A DNA stretch of 64,000 bases. Source: Pseudodesulfovibrio profundus (GTDB taxonomy: Bacteria > Desulfobacterota > Desulfovibrionia > Desulfovibrionales > Desulfovibrionaceae). Positions 44,269 through 53,548 of this stretch are shown piece by piece. The stretch covers positions 744,001 through 808,000 of the forward strand of contig NZ_LT907975.1 in NCBI RefSeq assembly GCF_900217235.1, read 5' to 3'. The translations under genes were made by a program, and so were the position numbers. The stretch's first letter is position 1, and each line of letters begins with the position of its first letter. The notes beneath the pieces are model-generated. The model did no database searches, was not told the DNA's origin, and worked only from the letters and a program-made list of their open reading frames with translations.

Positions 44269-44518
44269 AGTAGTCCTCCTTGCGCTTGATAAAAGGCTGC
44301 ACGATTTTCTTCATGATGATTACCATGCCCAGACCGACAAAGAGTCCGAATCCGGCAAAGAATCCGGGGTACTTGTCGAGACCGAAGTGCGGATGATGGG
44401 AAACAAACGGGACGTTGAGTACCAGCAGCACACCGAGCACTGCAAAGAAGATGTACTTCCACGTCTTTGCGTTGTCTCTCCATTTGGCGAGGAGTTCCCC
44501 TAAACCTTGTTGACTCAT
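44258..44518 (-). CDS. Small two-TM protein inside the complex I operon
   Basis: The 86 aa protein has a charged N-terminus, two hydrophobic segments (about residues 22-38 and 51-69) and a basic end. GGGGG lies ahead of the ATG. It overlaps the L-type subunit gene and is in no canonical complex I operon. An accessory or linker role beside the antiporter subunits is likely but only inferred. Confidence 0.78.
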   Translation of the reverse strand: MSQQGLGELLAKWRDNAKTWKYIFFAVLGVLLVLNVPFVSHHPHFGLDKYPGFFAGFGLFVGLGMVIIMKKIVQPFIKRKEDYYGD

Positions 44519-44527
44519 ATATACCCC

Positions 44528-46075
44528 CTAGAACTTGCCCAGAATGTTGACGAAGTTCAGGAACGTCTGCGGATACAGACCCAGGAACACGGAGATGGTC
44601 GCCGTGATGCACAGCGGCACAACCATGGTCTTGGAAGCCTCGTTATACTGATTGATATTGGCCTCCGGTGCCGGCTCCTTGAAGAAGGCGCGGTATAGGA
44701 TAGGCACAAAGTAACCGGCATTCAGAGCCGTACTGAGCAGCAGCATAACCAACAGCGGCAACTGGTTGGAATCGAGTGTTCCATTGACCAGATACCATTT
44801 GGACACGAACCCGCAGACCGGGGGCATGCCTATCATCGAGAGAGAGGCGATACCGAACGCACCGAAGGTCCAAGGCATTCTCCGTCCCAGTCCGTCCATG
44901 AGCGATATCTTTTTAAGGTGCGTGGCCACATAGATGGCACCGGCACCCATAAAGAGTGTGATCTTGGAGAAGGCGTGGTGCGCGATATGCATCACGCCGC
45001 CCTGCACCGCCGCATCGACCAGCATGGTCACACCGACCACGACATAGGAAAGCTGGGCTACCGTCGAGTAAGCCAGCCGCGCCTTGATGTCGTCTTTGGT
45101 CAGGGCGATGAATGATGCCACCACCAGGGTGAACCCGGCGATGTACGCGGTTCCGTGGGCGATGGAGAGATCACCAAGCCAGGTGCCCGGTGCGCCGACA
45201 AAGAGCTGACTCATGGTCAGCATCCCGGCGGTCTTCGTTCCGAAGGCGGACAGGATGATGCGGCAGACACAGAAGACACCGGCCTTAACAACGGCCACTG
45301 CGTGCAGCAAAGCCGAAACCGGAGTCGGTGCGACCATTGCCGAAGGCAGCCAGTTGTGGAACGGCATGAGCGCCGCTTTACCGATACCGAAGATGAACAG
45401 CCAGTAGGTCAGCGCGACAAGTCGCGGGCTCTCCGCAACCACTTCCGGGGTGAACATGCCGTTGACGATGTCCGCCAGGTGGAAGTCGAGGTTACCGACC
45501 AGCACGTAGGTCAGGACCATCGCGGGCAGGAGGAAGAGCTTCGAGGTACCCATCAAGTAAACGATGTACTTGCGGGCGCCGATCCGTGCTTCCTCATCTT
45601 CGTGATGATAAACAAGCGGATACGTGAAGACCGTGATGATCTCGTAGAAGAGATACAGGGTAAACACGTTGGCCGAGAGGGCAACGCCGATGGCACCGAA
45701 GATGGCAACGGCGAAACAGACATAGTACCGGGTCTGCGCGTGTTCATTGAGACCGCGCATGTAGCCGATGTTGTAGCTGGTTACGAAGAACCAGAGGAAC
45801 GGTGCGATCAGGCCGAAGACCATGGACAAACCGTCTGCGGCAAACGCGATGGTTATCCCGGGCATGATCGTCGTTACATGGTAATACCAGACTTCGCCGT
45901 TCAGGACGGCCGGAGCCATGGACAACACAGTCATAAACGTGGTTGCAGCAGCAATGAAGCTGACAGCCTCACGTTTGTTCTCATCTTTTCTCATGAGCCA
46001 GACAAAGAGCGGTGCGATCAGTGTAATCACCACCGGCAGCAGAATCCGGGCACTTTCTATGGTAACCCCATTCAT
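44528..46075 (-). CDS. Additional MrpD-like antiporter subunit
   Basis: The 515 aa protein belongs to the complex I/Mrp antiporter family (L-Y-L-F-Y-E-I-I-T-V helix, A-L-M-P-F-H-N-W-L-P-S-A-M, L-A-Y-S-T-V-A-Q-L-S-Y). It lacks the lateral C-terminal helix of NuoL and is best called a monovalent cation/proton antiporter subunit D type. With the L-, M- and N-type genes downstream it makes four antiporter-like subunits in the operon. Confidence 0.9.
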   Translation of the reverse strand: MNGVTIESARILLPVVITLIAPLFVWLMRKDENKREAVSFIAAATTFMTVLSMAPAVLNGEVWYYHVTTIMPGITIAFAADGLSMVFGLIAPFLWFFVTSYNIGYMRGLNEHAQTRYYVCFAVAIFGAIGVALSANVFTLYLFYEIITVFTYPLVYHHEDEEARIGARKYIVYLMGTSKLFLLPAMVLTYVLVGNLDFHLADIVNGMFTPEVVAESPRLVALTYWLFIFGIGKAALMPFHNWLPSAMVAPTPVSALLHAVAVVKAGVFCVCRIILSAFGTKTAGMLTMSQLFVGAPGTWLGDLSIAHGTAYIAGFTLVVASFIALTKDDIKARLAYSTVAQLSYVVVGVTMLVDAAVQGGVMHIAHHAFSKITLFMGAGAIYVATHLKKISLMDGLGRRMPWTFGAFGIASLSMIGMPPVCGFVSKWYLVNGTLDSNQLPLLVMLLLSTALNAGYFVPILYRAFFKEPAPEANINQYNEASKTMVVPLCITATISVFLGLYPQTFLNFVNILGKF

Positions 46076-46080
46076 AACAG

Positions 46081-46389
46081 CTAATCCTTCAAGGTAGTGA
46101 TGTCACTGGTTCTCGCGGAACCGAACCGTCTGGCAACGACAATGACGATAGCCAGCACAAGAGTCGCTTCAGCCGCGGCAAGTCCCATGACGAACAGGGT
46201 GCCGAGCTGACCGAGGGCCGCACTGAAATCCGTGAGCTGGGCCGCTGCCACCATGGACAGACCGGCTCCGTTGAGCATCAGCTCCACGCAGATCAGCATA
46301 CCGATTAGGCTTCTTCTCTGCGTGAGGCCAAAAAGCCCGGCACACAGCAGAATCAGCGCTACAATTTGATATAAGGTAAGGGCGCTCAT
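46081..46389 (-). CDS. nuoK: Complex I subunit K
   Basis: NuoK is a small membrane subunit with three hydrophobic helices; its conserved glutamates take part in proton transfer. The 102 aa protein has G-M-L-I-C-V-E-L-M-L-N-G-A near residue 30 and A-A-E-A-T-L-V-L-A near residue 72, matching the two membrane Glu. It starts directly at the nuoJ stop. Confidence 0.95.
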   Translation of the reverse strand: MSALTLYQIVALILLCAGLFGLTQRRSLIGMLICVELMLNGAGLSMVAAAQLTDFSAALGQLGTLFVMGLAAAEATLVLAIVIVVARRFGSARTSDITTLKD

Positions 46390-46899
46390 CTATCTCTTCC
46401 CCCTCTTTTCCCAGGTCAGCAGCACGGCGCCGGACATGGCGACCATGAGGATGACCGATATCAACTCAAAGGGCAGAAAGTAGGAGCCCATAAGCTCAAG
46501 CCCCAGTTGCTTGATCGTGACCTCGGCAGGAACCGCGATGGATTCCACCGGCCGTGTCATGACCAGCCAGCCCAGGACCGCAGCGGGCGCGATAGTGGCC
46601 GCCAATCCGAACACATAGGTCTTCATGGGGGCGGCACCGGATTCATCCCCGCCCTTCTCCGCACGGGTCAGCATGACCGCGAAGAAGATGAGAACCGAAA
46701 CGGCACCCACGTAGATGAGCAGTTGCATGAAAGCCATGAACGGGGTTGCCAGCAGCATGTACATGCCGGCCACACCGATGAGCGTCGTGATAAGGCCCAC
46801 CAGAGCGCGGACCAAACTGGAGCTGGAGACAGCTACGATGGATCCGCCCAGAATGATGAGCGTGTAGACGCTGAATGCGACTTTAGCCATTACTTCCAT
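46390..46899 (-). CDS. nuoJ: Complex I subunit J
   Basis: NuoJ is a membrane subunit with five hydrophobic helices. The 169 aa protein has the family's A-T-P-F-M-A-F-M-Q-L-L-I-Y-V-G-A-V motif (about residues 51-67) and V-L-I-F-F-A-V-M-L-T. GGAGG precedes the ATG; M-A-K-V-A three codons later is an alternative. Confidence 0.95.
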   Translation of the reverse strand: MEVMAKVAFSVYTLIILGGSIVAVSSSSLVRALVGLITTLIGVAGMYMLLATPFMAFMQLLIYVGAVSVLIFFAVMLTRAEKGGDESGAAPMKTYVFGLAATIAPAAVLGWLVMTRPVESIAVPAEVTIKQLGLELMGSYFLPFELISVILMVAMSGAVLLTWEKRGKR

Positions 46900-46902
46900 A
46901 AC

Positions 46903-47490
46903 TTACGCCTCCTTCTCCGCCTCGGCTTTCTGGGCCTTGGCCTTGGGTGCCGATGCAGACACTTGTGTTGCCTGCTCTTTCAGGCGAGCGATGAGGTCGA
47001 TGTTCATCTCTTCTCTGCTCGAGGCGACCCAGTAGATGTTGTTGGAGAACTTCAGCGATTTCACCGGACAGTTGTCGATACAGGTACCGCACAGGCTGCA
47101 CAGGGTGTAATCGTAGGTAAACTTGGCCGGATTCTTCGGCGCCTTTGGCTTGACGACCTTTTCCCCCGCCTCTTCGGCAGCCTTCATGGCTGCTTCTTCT
47201 TCGGGCGTAGGTTTGGGTGCTTTCTGCTTCACCAGCTTGAGGCACTTGCTCGGGCAGTTGGTCACGCACATCATGCAGGAGATGCATTTGGGCATGGCCG
47301 GATCCTTGGGCTTGCCGATAAGTTCCACGTGTCCGCCATAGGTCGACAGATTCTCATCATCGATGACCTGACGCGGGTAGTGGACGGTGACCTGCGGTTT
47401 GCAGAAGTACTTACCGGTGATCTTGAGACCGACCAGCAATGACCAGCAGTCCAATATGGGCTGTATGACGTGTTTTCTGAATGTACTCAT
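46903..47490 (-). CDS. nuoI: Complex I subunit I (two [4Fe-4S] clusters)
   Basis: NuoI passes electrons from the input side to NuoB. The 195 aa protein has two cluster motifs, C-I-S-C-M-M-C-V-T-N-C-P and C-S-L-C-G-T-C-I-D-N-C-P. Between them is an Ala/Glu/Lys/Pro-rich linker of about 35 residues, longer than the short linker usual in NuoI. The C-terminal tail is also Ala/Lys/Glu-rich. It lies between nuoH and nuoJ. Confidence 0.95.
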   Translation of the reverse strand: MSTFRKHVIQPILDCWSLLVGLKITGKYFCKPQVTVHYPRQVIDDENLSTYGGHVELIGKPKDPAMPKCISCMMCVTNCPSKCLKLVKQKAPKPTPEEEAAMKAAEEAGEKVVKPKAPKNPAKFTYDYTLCSLCGTCIDNCPVKSLKFSNNIYWVASSREEMNIDLIARLKEQATQVSASAPKAKAQKAEAEKEA

Positions 47491-47502
47491 ATTCCTACAC
47501 CT

Positions 47503-48477
47503 CTACAGCTTGATGAGCAGCGCCGTGGCGAGCAGGTTTGCGGTAGCCAGCGGCAGGAGCCACTTCCAGTTGATATTCAGCAACTGGTCGAAGCGTACCC
47601 TGGGGAATGTCCAGCGAGCCCAGATCATGACGAAGAGCAGCGCATATGTCTTGATCAGCATCCACCACCACCCTTCCACGCCGGGGAAGGGACCGTTGAA
47701 TCCGCCCAGGAACAGGACCGAACAGACGGAGCACATGACGACCATGTACCCGTATTCAGCCATGAAGAAGAGGCCGAATCCCATGGAGGAGTATTCCGTG
47801 TGGAAACCGGCGGTCAGTTCCGACTCGGCTTCGGCCAGGTCGAAAGGAGCACGGTTCGTTTCACCGAACATGGCGATGATGAAGATCAGGAAGGCCAGCG
47901 GCTGCTTCCAGATAATCCAGTTACCGATATGCCCACCCTGCATCAGCGTGATCTCCGACAGGTTCAGTGTACCTGTCATGAAGGAGACCGTGAGAACGGT
48001 GAGCAGCAGCGGGATTTCGTAGGCAACGGTCTGGGCCACGGCACGAGCCGCGCCGAGAACGCCCCATTTATTGTTGGATGCCCAACCAGCCAGAATGACG
48101 GCCAGCCCATTGAAACTGGAGAAAGCCAGGATCAGAAGCAGACCGAGGTTGACTTCCATTCCGGTCAGAACCGGACCGTAGGGAATGGGCATGAAGAGCA
48201 GGAGCACCGGAATCATGGACAGAATCGGTGCCATCCAAAAGAGGATTGCATCGGAGTTGTCCGGTGTCAGGAGCTGTTTGCTCATGAGTTTCAGGCCGTC
48301 GATGAGCGGCTGTAATGCGCCGTGCGGACCGACCTCGTATGGACCGGGACGTCGCTGGATGTGGCCGGCGAACTTACGTTCACAGTAGACCAGCACCAAT
48401 GCGTTGACTCCCAGCCAGACCATGGCCCCGACAGCGGCTATCAGCAGCGGTACGATGTGTTCAATAAATGCATTCAT
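47503..48477 (-). CDS. nuoH: Complex I subunit H
   Basis: NuoH is the membrane subunit forming part of the quinone chamber. The 324 aa protein has about eight helices, the motif C-E-R-K-F-A-G-H-I-Q-R-R-P-G-P (about 31-45) and F-G-E-T-N-R-A-P-F-D-L-A-E-A-E-S-E-L, both strongly conserved. AGGGTGG precedes the ATG. Confidence 0.97.
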   Translation of the reverse strand: MNAFIEHIVPLLIAAVGAMVWLGVNALVLVYCERKFAGHIQRRPGPYEVGPHGALQPLIDGLKLMSKQLLTPDNSDAILFWMAPILSMIPVLLLFMPIPYGPVLTGMEVNLGLLLILAFSSFNGLAVILAGWASNNKWGVLGAARAVAQTVAYEIPLLLTVLTVSFMTGTLNLSEITLMQGGHIGNWIIWKQPLAFLIFIIAMFGETNRAPFDLAEAESELTAGFHTEYSSMGFGLFFMAEYGYMVVMCSVCSVLFLGGFNGPFPGVEGWWWMLIKTYALLFVMIWARWTFPRVRFDQLLNINWKWLLPLATANLLATALLIKL

Positions 48478-48486
48478 ATTTCCACC

Positions 48487-49659
<1,173 letters not shown>

Positions 49660-49702
49660 ATACTCTCAGTCCGGTGTTTAAATACCGACCGGTTGCCCCG
49701 GC

Positions 49703-50230
49703 CTACGCATCAGAGGCCTCCTCGGCCTCTTCTTCCGCGAACAATGCTTCTATTTCCCTGCCACAGGAAACGATCTCGCCAAGACTCAGAATATCCTTGA
49801 TGGATTTGCGAACCTTGGCGGTTTTGACCAGTGGATGGAAGTCCACATCTTCAGCGGCCAACAGGAGCGGGACAAGATTGGGGTTTCCTTCAAAAACCAC
49901 CCCGTGAAAATCCCGAGTCTCACGCTCATGCCACTCTGCACCATCGAACACGGACGCGATGGACGGCACCGTGGGGTTGTCTTTTCCCACCAGCACACGA
50001 AGCGTCACACGTTCATCCACATCCCAACGGTTGAAATGATAGAGGACCAAAAACCCTTCTTCAAAATCCAGGGCAAGGACATCCTCAAGCGAATACCCGG
50101 CTGCGTAGAGCTGTTTCGCAGCCTTGACCAATTGGCCCGGGGCGAGAAAGACCGACCAGTCATGACCAGTCGTCGCCTTCTCCTGTCGGGCCACGCATTG
50201 TGTGGTTATTCCTTCAAGCGCCTGCAACAT
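49703..50230 (-). CDS. nuoC: Complex I subunit C
   Basis: NuoC is a hydrophilic subunit of the connecting module. The 175 aa protein has the family motif E-R-E-T-R-D-F-H-G-V-V-F-E-G-N-P (about residues 107-122). The start ATG at 50230 has GGAGGG upstream and lies two bases after the nuoB stop; an earlier in-frame start would lie inside nuoB. Confidence 0.93.
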   Translation of the reverse strand: MLQALEGITTQCVARQEKATTGHDWSVFLAPGQLVKAAKQLYAAGYSLEDVLALDFEEGFLVLYHFNRWDVDERVTLRVLVGKDNPTVPSIASVFDGAEWHERETRDFHGVVFEGNPNLVPLLLAAEDVDFHPLVKTAKVRKSIKDILSLGEIVSCGREIEALFAEEEAEEASDA

Positions 50231-50232
50231 GG

Positions 50233-50757
50233 CTAACCCTCCACTTCGGCGGCTACGGGCCACCAACGCTTACCGGTAATCTGGCGCTGCAACTGGAAGA
50301 ATCCTTCCAGCAACCCCTCCGGCCTGGGCGGGCATCCCGGCACGTACACATCCACCGGGATAAGGGTGTCCACCCCTGCAACAACATTGTAGTTGTCCTT
50401 GATTTTGAACGGTCCGCCCGAAATCGCACAGTTCCCCATGGCGATGACCCATTTGGGACCGGGCATCTGTTCGTACAACCGGACAACTGCCGGTGCCATT
50501 TTCTTGGTGACCGTCCCTGCAACGATCATCACGTCCGACTGGCGCGGTGACGGGCGAAAAACCTCCGCACCGAAACGAGCCATGTCGAACCGCGCCATGC
50601 CGGTAGCCATCATTTCGATGGCGCAACAGGCGAGCCCGAATGTCATCGGCCACAAGGACATGGAACGACAGACGTCCAGTATGTCCTGCGCCAGCTGGAT
50701 GTTGACGATGGGCGCATCCATGTGATGTTTGCCCGCCGTCAGGAAATCCTTTTGCAT
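50233..50757 (-). CDS. nuoB: Complex I subunit B
   Basis: NuoB holds the terminal [4Fe-4S] cluster N2. The 174 aa protein has the ligand motifs [17 protein letters not shown] and V-P-G-C-P-P-R-P-E. The start at 50757 (M-Q-K-D-F-L-T) overlaps the nuoA stop by one base and has a CAGGA site. Confidence 0.96.
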   Translation of the reverse strand: MQKDFLTAGKHHMDAPIVNIQLAQDILDVCRSMSLWPMTFGLACCAIEMMATGMARFDMARFGAEVFRPSPRQSDVMIVAGTVTKKMAPAVVRLYEQMPGPKWVIAMGNCAISGGPFKIKDNYNVVAGVDTLIPVDVYVPGCPPRPEGLLEGFFQLQRQITGKRWWPVAAEVEG

Positions 50758-51134
50758 TACTGAATCCTGCGCGGCCATGTGAAAACCCCTTTCGCCCAGA
50801 AGTAGGCGACGGAAAGAATGAGGAAGAACAGGAAGATGAAGACCTTTACGAAGGGAATCCATCCATCGACGTCTGCGTACGCCGTGGACACCGGAAACAG
50901 GTAAAGGACGTCCACATCAAAGGCGAGAAAGATCAGGGCGTATACATAGTAGGATACACCCCATCTCGCCCATGAGCTGCCGTAAGGGACCATGCCGCAC
51001 TCGTACGGCATCCCCACGTCCCCGCCCCGAGCTTTCGGAGCAAGCAGCATTGCCAGAATCAATGGCCCACAGGCAAAAAGGAAGCCCGCAAGCAAGAACA
51101 ATACGATCGCAAAATGTAGCCAGTTGAAAACCAT
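50757..51134 (-). CDS. nuoA: Complex I subunit A
   Basis: NuoA is a small three-helix membrane subunit. The 125 aa protein has the conserved [10 protein letters not shown] loop near residue 45 and [10 protein letters not shown]. The ATG at 51134 with AAAGGA upstream is preferred over TTG at 51140. It is the first gene of the operon. Confidence 0.95.
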   Translation of the reverse strand: MVFNWLHFAIVLFLLAGFLFACGPLILAMLLAPKARGGDVGMPYECGMVPYGSSWARWGVSYYVYALIFLAFDVDVLYLFPVSTAYADVDGWIPFVKVFIFLFFLILSVAYFWAKGVFTWPRRIQ

Positions 51135-51450
51135 ACCCAAGTCCTTTGGCAGTAAATTTGCTAGGAACTCCGAACAAAAACTATTTTCTCAGAGTTACCG
51201 TCCTCAATGCCCCGATAAAAGGGTTTAGTCAAGTACATAGCTCTTTTTTTCGCATATCTCCTACCTCGTAAGTCGTCTATTTTGTTAACTCTGCTCACGA
51301 TCTAAACAAAGTCTAGACTTCGAGAACCCGTGCAGTTCCTCACTCGCCGCGCCATCACAAAATTGCGCTTTTTTTCCCAAGCGGAATAAAAAAAGAAGCG
51401 CTCCGTCAGGACGAAGCGCTTCTTTGAGAGGTCGAATATGTTATAATTTG
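51135..51450. other. Intergenic region upstream of the complex I operon
   Basis: About 316 bases lie between nuoA and the GGDEF remnant. It should contain the nuo promoter; a weak TTGACT at the minus strand near 51225 has no clear -10 partner. A terminator for the GGDEF remnant lies at 51390-51425. No gene was seen. Confidence 0.5.
51390..51425 (-). terminator. Terminator downstream of the GGDEF remnant
   Basis: GAAGCGCT and AGCGCTTC form a stem around a 12-base loop. On the minus strand it is followed by a run of T. Confidence 0.8.
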
Positions 51451-52038
51451 CTACTTGGGGATTCCAAACTCACGAAATGTTCCATACCGGATACCGGTTT
51501 TTCGCTTAGCGCCATACATGGCAGAGTCGGCCCGACTAATGAGGGATACGCAATCCTTTCCATCTTCGGGAAAGAAACTGATACCGATAGTCGCCCCCAC
51601 ATTAACGGATTCTCCATCTATCATGAACGGACGATCAAGTTCCTCAAGCAGACTTCTCGCCACCACTTTGGCAGCTTCTTCGGTTTCGATTTCAGGCAGC
51701 AGTACGCCAAATTCATCGCCACCCAATCGCGCCAGGGTGTCGGATTCGCGGATTCGCCTGATCAGACGAGCCGCCACCTCCCGGAGGAGTTCATCGCCGG
51801 TACGATGACCATAGGTATCGTTCACCAACTTGAAGTTATCGAGATCAATGAAGAGGACAGCCACTTTCTTCTCGTAGCGTTTGGCCTGCTTCAATGCTCT
51901 TTCGGATCGATCAAAGAAAAGATGTCGATTGGGAATTTCGGTCAGGCTGTCTATGGTCGCCAGATGCTTCAGGTCCATTTCCTGCTGCTTGCGGGCAGTA
52001 ACGTCCTCAAGGACACCTTCTATGAGACCTCTGCGCAT
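51451..52038 (-). pseudogene. 5'-truncated GGDEF diguanylate cyclase, fused to an IS end
   Basis: The right part codes for the end of a PAS domain (G-L-I-E-G-V-L-E-D-V-T-A-R-K) and a full GGDEF domain with N-R-H-L-F-F-D-R, the R-L-G-G-D-E-F active site and an R-E-S-D inhibitory site five residues before it. The 5' half is missing: the reading frame crosses the left inverted repeat of an IS element at 52024-52034 and continues into IS sequence. An ATG (52036-52038) inside the IS end, with AAAAGGGG directly before it, would give a 195 aa protein. Whether it is made is unknown. No other part of the gene is found beyond the IS. Confidence 0.8.
52024..52034. repeat. Left terminal inverted repeat of the IS element
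   Basis: GAGACCTCTGC reads inwards here and exactly matches the complement of 53281-53291. The flanking bases (TAT here, TCT on the right) show no target-site duplication. Confidence 0.8.
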
Positions 52039-52169
52039 CCCCTTTTCGCGTCCGTGCCTTGCGCTCCGCACCCAATTTGATGTTCTGACCGCACCCCAGC
52101 TTGGGCTCATTCCCGGCCTTTTCCTGCCATTTCTGGCCGAAATGCCGGATTTTGGACGCACCTCTCCCT

Positions 52170-53204
52170 TCAGGCTCGCGCCAGTCGAACAGCTTTTTTC
52201 AAATTGAACGCCATGGCGAGGATGTGGAACTCTCCCTCCACCTTCTCACGACCCACGTATCGGGACCGAAAGAATGCGTAGCCACGTTTGAGTGTGCCGA
52301 AGGCCCGCTCGACTATTTGCCGAATGCTGCTGATGTCACGGTTGCGGGTCTTTTCGAAGTCTGTCAGCCTGCCGCCACGAGGCGTCTTGTCCATGGTTCC
52401 GTCCTCCAAATCGCGATCAAACAGAATGTCCCGGTTCTTCCCGCTGCAATAGCCCTTGTCCGCATAAACCCGTGCGCCGGGATCAAGGCCGACGCCATTC
52501 ACGAGCCGCTCGAATTCGCCCGTGTCCGAATGGTTCGCGGGAGTGATGTGACCACAGAGCAGAAACCCGTCTCGACTGTCCGTCGCGGCATGGAGCTTGT
52601 AGCCGTAATAGGCCCGATTTCTCTTGCGGAGCCAGGCCGCCTCCTCGTCATCCGAATAGCTGACCCGGCAGTCCACCGGCCCATCCTGTTCTTCGGCGTC
52701 CTCGGAACGGTCCTCAGGCATCACGTCGATAACCTTGCGCGGCCGCCGCTGCGACTCGACTACCGAGGCGTCCACCACGGCTCCCTCACGGACAAGAAGC
52801 CCTTGTCCTTCAAGCTGGCGGTTAAGCATGTCGAGCAAGGAGTCCAGCACCTTCAGGCGGATCAAACCGTTACGGAAACGGCATATGGTGGTCTCGTCCG
52901 GCACGTCGTCCTCGATGGAAAAACCGGTAAATCTGACAAAGGAGAGCCGGTCGAGCAGCGCCTGCTCCACGCCCGGATCACTCAGGTTGTACCAACGCTG
53001 CAAGAGCAGAATCTTGAACATCGCCAGAGGCGGATAGGCGGGATTGCCCACGGCGTTGGCCTTGCGCCTGATCTTCTTGCACAGAAAGGCGTTGATGGGC
53101 TGCCAGTCGATGAGTTCGTTGATCTCATCCAGAAATGTGGTCTTGGTTCTGCGGTGCCCCAGGAAGTAATCACCCAACCGAGGTCCTTTCTGCCGAATAG
53201 CCAT
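52170..53204 (-). CDS. IS5-family transposase
   Basis: The 344 aa DDE transposase has an N-terminal DUF772-type domain (N-P-A-Y-P-P-L-A-M-F-K-I-L-L-L-Q-R-W-Y). The catalytic residues lie in V-V-D-A-S-V-V, Y-A-D-K-G-Y-C and V-E-R-A-F-G-T-L-K-R. The ATG at 53204 has an AAAGGAGG; a start 33 bases earlier is less likely. No frameshift is seen, so it may be active. Confidence 0.93.
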   Translation of the reverse strand: MAIRQKGPRLGDYFLGHRRTKTTFLDEINELIDWQPINAFLCKKIRRKANAVGNPAYPPLAMFKILLLQRWYNLSDPGVEQALLDRLSFVRFTGFSIEDDVPDETTICRFRNGLIRLKVLDSLLDMLNRQLEGQGLLVREGAVVDASVVESQRRPRKVIDVMPEDRSEDAEEQDGPVDCRVSYSDDEEAAWLRKRNRAYYGYKLHAATDSRDGFLLCGHITPANHSDTGEFERLVNGVGLDPGARVYADKGYCSGKNRDILFDRDLEDGTMDKTPRGGRLTDFEKTRNRDISSIRQIVERAFGTLKRGYAFFRSRYVGREKVEGEFHILAMAFNLKKAVRLARA

Positions 53205-53280
53205 GCCTTCCTCCTTTGGATGGAGAAATAATAGCATAATAAATCAAATAGTTAAAGAGTAAAAGTGTGGGATTTGCCGT

Positions 53281-53291
53281 GCAGAGGTCTC
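53281..53291. repeat. Right terminal inverted repeat of the IS element
   Basis: GCAGAGGTCTC is the exact inverse of the left repeat, 67 bases outside the transposase's most upstream possible start codon. Confidence 0.8.
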
Positions 53292-53328
53292 TCTCAGGTA
53301 ATTGCATTAGGAGTGTGGCACGTACTGG

Positions 53329-53511
53329 TCACAGCCCCCGAAAGACATTTGATACAGCCAGTATAATAAAGCCGGTAGAGACCAACCAGAAAGGCCTCAC
53401 CAGGTCTTCCAGTGCGGGTATGGACATGACATCCACCTGAATGAGGATGCCGACAAGGCCGATGATGACGCCGATAATCCACGTCAGAATTTGCGGTGCG
53501 CTCAGGTTCAT
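53329..53511 (-). CDS. Small two-TM membrane protein
   Basis: The 60 aa protein is nearly all hydrophobic: one segment at residues 9-25 and another at 41-55, joined by V-M-S-I-P-A-L-E-D-L. AAGGAGAG precedes the ATG. It follows the REC-GGDEF-EAL gene in the same direction. Function unknown. Confidence 0.72.
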   Translation of the reverse strand: MNLSAPQILTWIIGVIIGLVGILIQVDVMSIPALEDLVRPFWLVSTGFIILAVSNVFRGL

Positions 53512-53548
53512 TCTTCGGGACTCTCCTTGATCAATGTGATTCGAATGG

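Larger units (their letters stand above)
52024..53291 (-). mobile_element. IS5-family insertion sequence, 1268 bases
   Basis: It is bounded by 11-base perfect inverted repeats (GAGACCTCTGC) and contains one transposase gene with all DDE motifs. No target-site duplication is seen at the ends, and the gene on its left lacks its 5' part, which indicates a deletion next to the element or a recombination between copies. Confidence 0.85.

Noticed and set aside
51451-52161. Full 236-codon open frame as an intact GGDEF gene
   Set aside because: About the first 45 codons are IS sequence read in a chance frame; the protein-like part starts only at the IS border.
53294-53482. 62-codon minus-strand frame
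   Set aside because: It overlaps the 60 aa membrane protein in another frame and has no ribosome site.
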